Part shown: piece after piece, positions 9,501 to 16,846 of the stretch
How the letters are laid out: each line of letters starts with the position of its first letter
How positions within the stretch are numbered: position 1 is the first letter of the stretch
Origin: Chloroflexota bacterium
GTDB lineage: Bacteria; Chloroflexota; Anaerolineae; J102
DNA: 29,113 nt
NCBI GenBank assembly: GCA_003353825.1
Contig: PIVW01000015.1
Span: 1-29,113, forward strand
Direction: 5' to 3'
Notes under the pieces: generated by a model
What the model was told of the DNA's origin: nothing
Database searches by the model: none
What the model saw: only the letters and a program-made list of their open reading frames with translations
Position numbers and translations under genes: made by a program

Positions 9501-12500
9501 CGGAACAAGCGGGCACCGACGTTCCCCTGCGCATGGCTTATACACCGAATACAAGCGCCCAGATTGAGCTATTGGGGCCAACCATCGACCTGGGTATTAG
9601 CAAAGTGGCGACACCCACTCTGGCCACTCCCGGCGATACTATAACCTACACCCTGACCTTCTCCAACGCCGGCATCTCCACGGCCAGCGGCATCATCATC
9701 ACCGATGTAATCGCTGGGGGGCAATTTTCAAGCCTGGGCTATCAGGCGGCGGGGGCCGCGATTACGGAGACCGGCAGCGTCAGCTATGTCTGGCAGGTGG
9801 CGGATTTGGGGCCGGGGGCCGGGGGTGTCATCACTCTCAGTGGGGTGCTGAGTGCTTCGCTGCCGCTCGGCAGCTATACCAATGTGGCTACCATCAGCGA
9901 CATAGGTGACTTAATCATGGGCAACAACAGTAGCAGTGCGGGGGTGCTGGTATATTGCTCCCCCAGCCTGGTGGTGAGCAATCTGGGTGATGGCGACGAC
10001 GGCAACTATTGCCCCGGCCAAAACACGCTGCGTGAGGCCATTGCTTATGCCAACCCGGGAGACACGGTCACCTTTGATGCCGGACTGTTGGGTGGCACAA
10101 TCACTCTGGGCGGTATGCAGCTTGCGCTAACCAAGACCCTCAGCATCGAAGCCAACGTCCCGATCACGGTCAGCGGGAATAATGCCTCGCGTGTGTTCAA
10201 CATCAGCAGCGGCGTGGCGATTACGCTCACCGGTCTGACCATCCGGGATGGCAGCATTGCCGGCAACGGCGGCGGTATCCTCAGTTGGGGAGACTTGCGC
10301 CTGGAGGCAACACGCCTGCTCAGCAACTCGGCCAACAATGGCGGCGGGCTGTACGTCCGGTCTGGCAGCGCGGTATTGAGCGGCACACAGGTGAGCAACA
10401 ACTCGGTCATCACCAACGGCGGCGGGCTGTACATTTACGCTGGCAGCGCGGTGTTGAGCGATACGCAGGTGTTCAGCAACTCGGCCTTTACCAAAGGTGG
10501 CGGGCTATACATCCGGGATGCCGGCGCGACGCTGACTATGGTTGGCGGGCAAGTGCAGAATAACTCGGCCACTGACCATGGCGGTGGAGTGTATCTTGAA
10601 TATGGCGCTGCGGTGTTGAGCGCTACGTTGGTGTCTGGTAACTCGGCCTCCAGTTATGGCGGCGGGCTGTACATTGACCGGGGCAGCGTGCGGTTGACTA
10701 TGGTTGGCGGGCAAGTGCAGAATAACTCGGCCTCCACCCGCGGCAGTGGGCTGTATATTTACCGGGGTCGTGCGGTGTTGAGTGGCACACAGGTATTCAG
10801 CAACTCGGGCACCACCAATGGCGGCGGGCTGTACATTGCCCGGGGCAGCGCGGAGTTGAACGACACGCGGGTATTTGGCAACGCGGCCAAATATGGCGGC
10901 GGAGTGTACGTTGGCCAGAACGGCTCGGAGCTGACTATGGTTGGCGGGCAAGTGCATAACAACTCGGCCACCAACAACGGCGGCGGGCTGTACTTCTCCT
11001 ACGGCAGCGCGGTGTTGAGTGGTACACAGGTACTCAGCAACTCGACCACCAACGACGGTGGTGGGCTGTACCTTGAAAATGGCATCGCGACGCTGATTAT
11101 GTATGGCGGGCAAGTGCGCGGTAACTCGGTCACCAACGATGGCGGCGGACTGTACGTTAGACAGGGCAGCATCGTGCTGACCGGCACACAGGTACTCAGC
11201 AACTCCGCTAATAAGGGCGACGCTATATATAACTATAGAGGCACAATCACCAGCGGCTCGGCGCTGACTCTCAACGGTGAGGTACATCAAGCGGGCGGTG
11301 ACTTTGCCGCCAGCAGCTATGACCTGAACATTCAGGGCGACTTGGTTCTGGCTGGTGGCAACTTCTACGCTCCCGATGCGCCCAATCAGTTCACCCTCAC
11401 CGACGCTTTCAGCCACACTGCCGGCAGCTATCACCAGACGCAAATTGTGACCGGCAGCCAGGACATCGGCTTCCCCAAAGCGGGCGGCCTGATCCTGAAC
11501 GCCAATGGGCTAGACCTGGCCGATACCGCCGTGATCCTCACCGCCGGGGCGGATTGCGCCGGGGTGACACCCGGCGAAGCGGTGCGGCACTGCTACGTCA
11601 TCTCGCCCACCCAGACCAGCGGACGGAATGTCACCCTCACCTTCTTCTACCAGGATAGCGAACTGCTGGCCAACCACAACTGTAGCGTCATGGAAGCCTA
11701 CGCTTGGGATGGCAGCTGGAATAACCGACTGGCACGGGACACAACTTATGGCAGCGAGGGGCGGCTGTGCGGTAGCGGACCGCAGAGCGGGACGCAATCG
11801 CTGCAAGTGATGGGGGTCAGCACTTTCCCTGAACCTGATAGCTCCTTTATTTTGCGGGGAGCGTTTGCCGACTTGAGCATCAGCAAAGCGGTGACCCCCA
11901 CCCAGGTCAGCCCCGGTGAGGCCGTTACCTACACCCTGACTTTCTCTAATGCGGGCGTGTTCACAGCTACAGGTGTTATCATCACCGATGTAATGCCCAT
12001 CAGCGTAACTTCACACCTCACACCTCACGCCTCACTTAACATCACCCCAATCGGCAGCATCAGCTACGTGTGGCAGGTAGAAGATTTATCACCGGGTGAA
12101 GTCGGCGTCATCACCCTCAGTGGGACGCTGAGTGATTCGCTGCCGCTCGGAAGCTATACCAATGTGGCGACCATCAGCGGTGAGGTAGAGTTAATCACCA
12201 GTAACAACAGCAGCAGTGTGGATTTGCTGGTATATTGCCAACCCAGCCTGGTGGTAGACAACCTGGGTGATGGCGACGACGGCAACTATTGCCCTGGCGA
12301 AAACACGCTGCGCGAGGCCATAGCTCATGCCGATGCGGGCGATACGGTCACTTATGATGCCGGACTATCGAACGGCACAATTACTCTGGACGGTACGCAG
12401 CTTGAGCTAACCAAGACCCTCAGCATCGAGGCCGGCATCCCGATCACGGTGAGCGGGAATAATGCCTCACGTGTGTTTTACATCGGCAGCAGTGTAGCCA

Positions 12501-15500
12501 TTACTCTCACTGGTCTGACCATCCGCGATGGCAGCGTCACCGGCAGCGGTGGCGGCGGTATCTACACTGATGGCGACTTGCGCCTGGAGGCAACGCGCCT
12601 GATCAGCAACTCGGCCAAATATGGCGGTGGGTTATACGTTAATCAGGGCAGCACGGTGTTGAGCAGTACGCAGGTGGTCAGCAACTCGACCTCCGACGAT
12701 GGCGGCGGGTTGTACGTCAATTCTAGCAGCGCGGCACTGACTATGAATGGCGGACAAGTGTATGATAATTCGGCCTCCTTAAACGGCGGGGGGCTGTACG
12801 TCAGTGCCGGTAGCGCGGTGTTGAGCGGTATGCAGGTACACGGCAACTCGGCTAATGACGGCGACGCGGTGTATAACAATGGGGGAACCATCACCAGCAG
12901 CACGGCACTGACGCTCAGCGGCGAGGTGTACCAAGCGGGCGGCACCTTCGCTGTCGGCAGCTATGACCTGGACCTCGATGGCGATTTGGCACTGGCCGGC
13001 GGTGACTTCTATGCCCCGGATGCGCCCCGGCAGTTCACCTTGAGCGGCGCGTTTACCCACACCGCCGGCAGCTATCACCAGACGCAAATTGTGACCGGCA
13101 GCCAGGACATCGGCTTCCCCAAAGCGGGCGGCCTGATTTTGAATGCCAACGGGCTAGACCTGGACAGCACCGCCGTGACCATCACTGCCGGGGAGGATTG
13201 CGCCGGGGTGACACCCGGCGAAGCGGTGCGGCATTGCTACGTCATCTCGCCCACCCAGACCAGCGGACGAAATGCCACCCTCACCTTCTTCTACCAGGAT
13301 ATCGAACTGTCCACCAACCACAATTGCAGCGCTATGGAAGCCTACGCCTGGGATGGCAGCTGGGATAACCAACTGACCCGGGACACATCCTACGACGGCG
13401 ATGGGCGCTTGTGCGGTACTGAGCCACAATCTATCCAGGTGCTGAACGTCAGCAGCTTCCCGACCTTTACCTTGCGGGGGGCATTTGTCGACCTGGCCCT
13501 CAGCAAAGCGGTGACATACACCATGTCGGTTCCCGGTGAGGCTGCCCCCGGAGAGATCATCACCTATACCCTGACCTTCACCAACAACGGACCGGGTGCA
13601 GTCAGCGGGGTGGTCATCACCGATTTTCTACCCGCCGAAATCACGGTCTTGAACGTCATTAGCAGTGGCGATGCGGCGATTACGCGGACCCTGAGTAACC
13701 AAACCTTTGAGGTTTTTGAAACCTCTGCGGTCTCGCCAGGGCAAGGCGGCCTCATCACCATCACCGCCCAAATCAGTTCATCATTCATCATTCTGCCTTC
13801 ATCATTCACCAACACCGCTACAATTACGTTTGGCAATGCCGTCGCCATGTGGGAGGAAAGCGACACCACCACCAACAGTGCCGCGGTGGGGCTGACCATC
13901 CCCCAATTCGGCCTGAATGGCAGCGCCTCGGCCGGCCTGACGGACGTAAACGCTGGCAGTGTGGCCTGGGGTGACTATGACAACGACGGCGACCTTGACA
14001 TTCTCTTGACCGGGGAGGATGATCTTACCCTCCCCCACAAGCGTTACGCGCAGGTGTACGAGAATACGGTCCCCGGTTTTACGGTTGCCTACACCCTGAC
14101 GAGAGTGGCTTATAGCAGTGCGGCCTGGGGCGACTATGACAACGACGGCGACCTCGACATCCTCCTGACCGGCTGGAAGAAGAAGACAGACAACGTCGCG
14201 CAGGTGTACGAGAATACGGCTCCCGGCTTTACGCTTGCCTACACCCTGACGGGCGTGAATAGTAGCAGTGTGGACTGGGGCGACTATGACAACGACGGCG
14301 ACCTCGACATCCTCCTGACTGGCTGGACGGGGAGCGACGATGTCGCGCAGGTGTACGAGAATACGCCCCCCGGTTTTACGGTTGCCTACACCCTACCCAG
14401 TGTAAGTGACAGCAGTGCGGCCTGGGGCGACTATGATAACGATGGCGACCTCGACATCCTCCTGACCGGGTACAGAGGGATTGATAACGTCGCGGAGGTG
14501 TATGAGAGTACGGGTAGCGGTTTTACCCTCGCTTACACCCTGACGGGCGTGGCTTATGGCAGTGCGGCCTGGGGTGACTATGATAACGACGGCGACCTTG
14601 ACATTCTCTTGACCGGGGAGGATGCTGGGGTCGCCCCGCTCGCGGAGGTGTACCAGAATACGGGCAGCGGCTTTACCGTCGTTTACACCCCAACGGGCGT
14701 ATATGATGGCAGTGCGGCCTGGGGCGACTATGACAACGATGGCGACCTCGATATCTTCCTGACAGGGGAGGATAATGGTAACACCCCGGTCGGGGAGGTA
14801 TACCAGAATACGGGCGGCAGTTTCACCCGCATCGAAAGCGGACTGCCGGGCGTTTATCATAGTAGTGCGGTCTGGGGCGATTATGACAACGACGACGACC
14901 TCGACATCCTCCTGATCGGGTACCGGGATGATGGCTTCTATGATGGCCTCTTCACAGCGGTATATCGGAATAATAACGGCTTGGCCAACAGCCGACCCGC
15001 GGCCCCCACCGGTTTAAGCGCCAGCGTGAACGGCAGCCAGGTTGACTTGAGTTGGGCCGCCGCCACCGATACGGAAACCATTTCCAATGCCGGACTGACG
15101 TATAACCTTTACCTGGGCAGCAGTCCCGGCCAATCCGATATCCTGGGCCCGATGGCCTTCACCGCCGGAACCGATGAGGGGCTGCGCCTGTTGCCGGACC
15201 TGGGCAATGCCCAGCACGGCTTGACCGCTACCCTGACCATTTTACAGCCTGGGGTCTACTATTGGAGCGTACAGGCCATCGATACCGCCTTTGCCGGGTC
15301 AAGCTGGGCTACAGAAGCTACGTTTGAAATCGAGGCAGTCTCCGACCTGGGCCTCAGTAAAGTGGTCGCGTCCACGCATGTCAATCCCGGCGACACCATT
15401 ACCTACACTCTGACCTTTTCCAACACAGGCAATAGTAGTGCCAGCGGCGTTGTCATCACCGATTTTCTACCTGCCGAAATCACGGTTCAAAACGTCATCA

Positions 15501-16846
15501 GCAGCGGCGATGTAGCGATTACGCGCACCTTAAGCAGCCCAACCTTTGAGGTTTTTGAAACCTCTGCCGTTTCGCCCGGGCAAAGCGGCCTCATCACCAT
15601 CACCGCCCAAGCTTCATCCTTCATCCTTCATCCTTCATCCTTCACCAACACAGCTACCATCTCGACAACGTCGGCTGAAATTGTAACGGCCAACAACCGC
15701 GCTACAGCAGGGTTGACGGTCAACAACGTGGCCCCGGTGCTGGCCGCGATTGGCAATCAGGCCATCACCGAGACAGAGACACTGACCTTCACCGCCAGTG
15801 CCAGCGATACCAATGGCGATGCTTTGAGCTACAGCCTCATCAACGCCCCGGGCACGGCGACCATCGACAGTGGCACGGGTTTCTTCACCTGGACCCCGAC
15901 CGAGGCCGACGGTCCCGGCGTTTATACCACCACCATCAGCATCTCGGACGGCAACCTGCTCGTCAGTGAAACGATCCGGATTACGGTCAACGAGGCCATC
16001 ATCATCGGTCTGAGCGCCACCAACGACAGCCCGACCGTGTTGGGAGACAGCACCGGCTTCACGGCCACGGTCACAATCGGCAGCAGTGTGATCTACGATT
16101 GGGACTTTGGCGACGGCAGCGGCGATAGCGGGGGGACAACCAACCACACATACACTACGGCCAACACCTATACGGTTGTCGTAACCGCCAGCAATAGTTT
16201 GGGCAGTCTGACCACCACCCTGACGGTTATGGTGACCAACGCAGCGCCGCTGGCTATGGCCGGGTCGGATCAGATCGTCATCACCAATACATTGGTTACG
16301 TTGGACGGCAGCGGCAGCAGCGACCCGGACGGTCACACCCCCTTGAGTTACGGCTGGCATCAGACCGGTGGTCCGACCATCACCTTAAGCGATAGCGGTG
16401 CAGTATCACCGACCTTTAGCGTCCCAAACAGCATAACCGTCTTGACCTTCACCCTGACCGTGACCGATACCGGTGGTCTGAGTGCTACCGATACCGTGGT
16501 CATCATCACCGTCGGTATGCCCGACCTGTCCATCGCCAAGACGGTCAGCCCGGCCACGGCTGCGCCCGGTGATACAATTACCTACACCCTGACCTTTTCC
16601 AACGCTGGTGCTAGTATAGCTACGGGCGTGGTCATCACCGATTCTCTACCTGCCGAAATCACGGTCTTAAATATCATCAGCAGCGGTGATATGGCGATTA
16701 CGCGCACCTTGAGTAACCCAACCTTTGAGGTTTTTGAAACCTCTGCCGTTTCGCCCGGGCAAAGCGGCCTTATCACCATCACCGCCCAAGCTTCATCCTT
16801 CATCCTTCACCAACACGGCCACCATCACCACCACCTCGTTGGATAA
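6515..16846 (+). CDS. Giant secreted mosaic protein B, first open segment (ends at a frameshift)
   Basis: This 3443-residue segment starts with a signal peptide (hydrophobic about 7-27, VQA/AE-type site near 37). Two adjacent ATGs (6515 and 6518) follow AAGGAG; the second has the better 8-base spacing. Modules in order: about 13 VCBS/FG-GAP repeats with DxDxDGDxD calcium-type loops (about 100-850); unassigned domain (855-1020); DUF11 (1024-1147); CSLREA/Pmp helix (1149-1568); four-cysteine cap (1569-1780); DUF11 (1785-1907); short CSLREA/Pmp helix (1909-2117); second cap (2117-2325); DUF11 (2328-2465); seven VCBS blades with WGDYDNDGDLDILL (2470-2825); fibronectin-III-like (2829-2945); DUF11 (2946-3070); cadherin/He_PIG-like (3071-3165); PKD (3166-3245); K319L/REJ-like PKD (3246-3337); start of DUF11 (3338 on). 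The last residues, a His-rich tail, are out-of-frame product: the DUF11 domain continues in another frame. Surface role inferred. Confidence 0.9.
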   Translation: MMFSKLRLLTAISLGMGMIVALLGLMMNHRPPAVQAAESPQAKGIETLMSVTAFGVTEFGLFDPGVEEDQPAAIGLFDLQAVELPLSPTQTIDNSVPGTGFVAVADVDHDGDPDVVGIAKTAGSVLWWENANADGSSWITHTIATGINNVADVAAADIDRDGDVDVTAVSSSDDSLLWWENADQSGPGSGDGTTWVTYTMSTSLDGAATVHTADIDRNGAIDLLVTAENDNDIIWYQNPLTVTRIMIDSNNVTYITATVYTPALWISHTLVNDFSGANAAATIDLDGDGDLDVLGGSTSNSQLIRLRNDGRGTTWYQYPTAWTVAGISDMAAADLDGDGDEDAFAAANTDNDIIAWLNDGSGSSWTSRTVDSDFTGVTSVVAADMDLDGDQDILAAGDDGTSWFENTAADATAWTERIVAEADATDILVADLDKDDDYDLVGASDANNNITWWQNEAIHANIRFLSTYTDIYTETQIELTDLAVGDIDGDGDNDFLTSSRNYVDWLRWWENDDGAWIRHEISTTYANFFGLELGDIDNDGDIDAVGISSTSGTPGDPGEVIFWENLDGSGTTWQEHVLPKDDVVDGKQSYDGLLSLTLADMNNNGQLDIALGSDTSVHWFERWTWHKSGGTPVEWKAHIIGPDSSAATGGFALDQIPSLEASDIDNDGDTDLVVGAFLTYGINGGIAFWYENTAPCNGSPNIDPHEYVPHVCRWTRHELARNLNFRYPYSTWPNDVNRDGKQDVLGYNKWWDNGGRCTTDNDVLPNFWKLCSWTSTNVPPGKWWWPSATDDVQIRRSVEFDIPGAPVDVIELVDIDNDGDLDRLMGGDGGGIIWIENQGGQFELPTTDTSPTEMNAGSQDDLFQIDLTHLGWSGDADVAWTTIDLLLEDVTGNDPLTTAEANAIIANLYLYLDDGDGLFNSGSDTLVHTETDLSLTNGLHTITLTDDDPNSMVSQAVVSKTYFLAVELEGALIGNPARNGITDIRLTHQTENSSQAEQAGTDVPLRMAYTPNTSAQIELLGPTIDLGISKVATPTLATPGDTITYTLTFSNAGISTASGIIITDVIAGGQFSSLGYQAAGAAITETGSVSYVWQVADLGPGAGGVITLSGVLSASLPLGSYTNVATISDIGDLIMGNNSSSAGVLVYCSPSLVVSNLGDGDDGNYCPGQNTLREAIAYANPGDTVTFDAGLLGGTITLGGMQLALTKTLSIEANVPITVSGNNASRVFNISSGVAITLTGLTIRDGSIAGNGGGILSWGDLRLEATRLLSNSANNGGGLYVRSGSAVLSGTQVSNNSVITNGGGLYIYAGSAVLSDTQVFSNSAFTKGGGLYIRDAGATLTMVGGQVQNNSATDHGGGVYLEYGAAVLSATLVSGNSASSYGGGLYIDRGSVRLTMVGGQVQNNSASTRGSGLYIYRGRAVLSGTQVFSNSGTTNGGGLYIARGSAELNDTRVFGNAAKYGGGVYVGQNGSELTMVGGQVHNNSATNNGGGLYFSYGSAVLSGTQVLSNSTTNDGGGLYLENGIATLIMYGGQVRGNSVTNDGGGLYVRQGSIVLTGTQVLSNSANKGDAIYNYRGTITSGSALTLNGEVHQAGGDFAASSYDLNIQGDLVLAGGNFYAPDAPNQFTLTDAFSHTAGSYHQTQIVTGSQDIGFPKAGGLILNANGLDLADTAVILTAGADCAGVTPGEAVRHCYVISPTQTSGRNVTLTFFYQDSELLANHNCSVMEAYAWDGSWNNRLARDTTYGSEGRLCGSGPQSGTQSLQVMGVSTFPEPDSSFILRGAFADLSISKAVTPTQVSPGEAVTYTLTFSNAGVFTATGVIITDVMPISVTSHLTPHASLNITPIGSISYVWQVEDLSPGEVGVITLSGTLSDSLPLGSYTNVATISGEVELITSNNSSSVDLLVYCQPSLVVDNLGDGDDGNYCPGENTLREAIAHADAGDTVTYDAGLSNGTITLDGTQLELTKTLSIEAGIPITVSGNNASRVFYIGSSVAITLTGLTIRDGSVTGSGGGGIYTDGDLRLEATRLISNSAKYGGGLYVNQGSTVLSSTQVVSNSTSDDGGGLYVNSSSAALTMNGGQVYDNSASLNGGGLYVSAGSAVLSGMQVHGNSANDGDAVYNNGGTITSSTALTLSGEVYQAGGTFAVGSYDLDLDGDLALAGGDFYAPDAPRQFTLSGAFTHTAGSYHQTQIVTGSQDIGFPKAGGLILNANGLDLDSTAVTITAGEDCAGVTPGEAVRHCYVISPTQTSGRNATLTFFYQDIELSTNHNCSAMEAYAWDGSWDNQLTRDTSYDGDGRLCGTEPQSIQVLNVSSFPTFTLRGAFVDLALSKAVTYTMSVPGEAAPGEIITYTLTFTNNGPGAVSGVVITDFLPAEITVLNVISSGDAAITRTLSNQTFEVFETSAVSPGQGGLITITAQISSSFIILPSSFTNTATITFGNAVAMWEESDTTTNSAAVGLTIPQFGLNGSASAGLTDVNAGSVAWGDYDNDGDLDILLTGEDDLTLPHKRYAQVYENTVPGFTVAYTLTRVAYSSAAWGDYDNDGDLDILLTGWKKKTDNVAQVYENTAPGFTLAYTLTGVNSSSVDWGDYDNDGDLDILLTGWTGSDDVAQVYENTPPGFTVAYTLPSVSDSSAAWGDYDNDGDLDILLTGYRGIDNVAEVYESTGSGFTLAYTLTGVAYGSAAWGDYDNDGDLDILLTGEDAGVAPLAEVYQNTGSGFTVVYTPTGVYDGSAAWGDYDNDGDLDIFLTGEDNGNTPVGEVYQNTGGSFTRIESGLPGVYHSSAVWGDYDNDDDLDILLIGYRDDGFYDGLFTAVYRNNNGLANSRPAAPTGLSASVNGSQVDLSWAAATDTETISNAGLTYNLYLGSSPGQSDILGPMAFTAGTDEGLRLLPDLGNAQHGLTATLTILQPGVYYWSVQAIDTAFAGSSWATEATFEIEAVSDLGLSKVVASTHVNPGDTITYTLTFSNTGNSSASGVVITDFLPAEITVQNVISSGDVAITRTLSSPTFEVFETSAVSPGQSGLITITAQASSFILHPSSFTNTATISTTSAEIVTANNRATAGLTVNNVAPVLAAIGNQAITETETLTFTASASDTNGDALSYSLINAPGTATIDSGTGFFTWTPTEADGPGVYTTTISISDGNLLVSETIRITVNEAIIIGLSATNDSPTVLGDSTGFTATVTIGSSVIYDWDFGDGSGDSGGTTNHTYTTANTYTVVVTASNSLGSLTTTLTVMVTNAAPLAMAGSDQIVITNTLVTLDGSGSSDPDGHTPLSYGWHQTGGPTITLSDSGAVSPTFSVPNSITVLTFTLTVTDTGGLSATDTVVIITVGMPDLSIAKTVSPATAAPGDTITYTLTFSNAGASIATGVVITDSLPAEITVLNIISSGDMAITRTLSNPTFEVFETSAVSPGQSGLITITAQASSFILHQHGHHHHHLVG
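6818..9062 (+). repeat. About 13 VCBS/FG-GAP repeats with calcium-type loops, gene B
   Basis: Aspartate-rich loops such as DVDHDGDPDV, DIDRDGDVDV, DLDGDGDLDV, DIDGDGDNDF and DIDNDGDTDL recur about every 45-70 residues, followed by (L/I)xWWEN strands. These are the hallmarks of VCBS/FG-GAP beta-propeller blades, whose DxDxDG loops usually bind calcium. Spacing is irregular and units are diverged, unlike the tighter arrays at 13945..14980 and 17215..18330, so this is the oldest array of the gene. Confidence 0.82.
9959..11217 (+). repeat. CSLREA-like start and Pmp-type beta-helix, first copy in gene B
   Basis: The block opens with LVVSNLGDGDDG..C.GQNTLREA and continues as about twelve GGGLY(I/V) and NNSA repeats, with interspersed LTMVGGQVQNNSA variants. 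It is the counterpart of 3559..4800 in gene A and 12240..12864 in this gene. The predicted structure is a right-handed beta-helix as in Pmp-type surface proteins. Confidence 0.83.
12011..12038 (+). repeat. Heptamer repeat inside DUF11 (TCACACC type)
   Basis: Four consecutive 7-bp units (TCACACC, TCACACC, TCACGCC, TCACTTA) sit in the DUF11 loop before ITPIGSISYVW. Read on the other strand the unit is GTGAGGT, similar to the GTGAAAA units in the spacer at 25362..25382. They encode part of SHLTPHAS. The equivalent loop at 18474..18508 also holds heptamers of a different sequence. Confidence 0.75.
12240..12864 (+). repeat. CSLREA-like start and short Pmp-type beta-helix, second copy in gene B
   Basis: The same opening as the other two copies (LVVDNLGDGDDG..C.GENTLREA) is followed by only about four or five GGGLYV/NSA repeats. 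Compared with 9959..11217 roughly half the helix is missing, so the copies differ in repeat number while their flanking cap domains remain almost identical. Confidence 0.82.
13777..13810 (+). repeat. Heptamer repeat inside DUF11 (TTCATCA type)
   Basis: Units are TTCATCA, TTCATCA, TTCTGCC and TTCATCA, then TTCACC. They encode SSFIILPSSF directly before the conserved FTNTATI strand of a DUF11 domain. Four units keep the reading frame. Confidence 0.8.
13945..14980 (+). repeat. Seven VCBS blades with WGDYDNDGDLDILL core
   Basis: Seven units of about 48 residues each hold S(A/V)xWGDYDNDGDLDILLTG, then (A/E)VYxNT, then GFTxxYTLTxV. The DNA of the GGCGACTATGACAACGA core is nearly invariant between units. 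Seven blades would make one calcium-binding beta-propeller (inference). The last unit is the most diverged (DNDDDLDILLIG), as is usual at array ends. Confidence 0.88.
15613..15646 (+). repeat. Heptamer repeat inside DUF11: four TTCATCC units
   Basis: Four perfect TTCATCC units (15613..15640) are followed by TTCACC. They encode SSFILHPSSF before FTNTATIS. This is the in-frame counterpart of the two-unit tract at 16792..16805, where the frame is lost. Confidence 0.88.

Noticed and set aside
16806..16846. His-rich C-terminus (HQHGHHHHHLVG) of the first gene B segment as a metal-binding tail
   Set aside because: It is the out-of-frame reading of NTATITTTS after the heptamer frameshift, not a designed tail.
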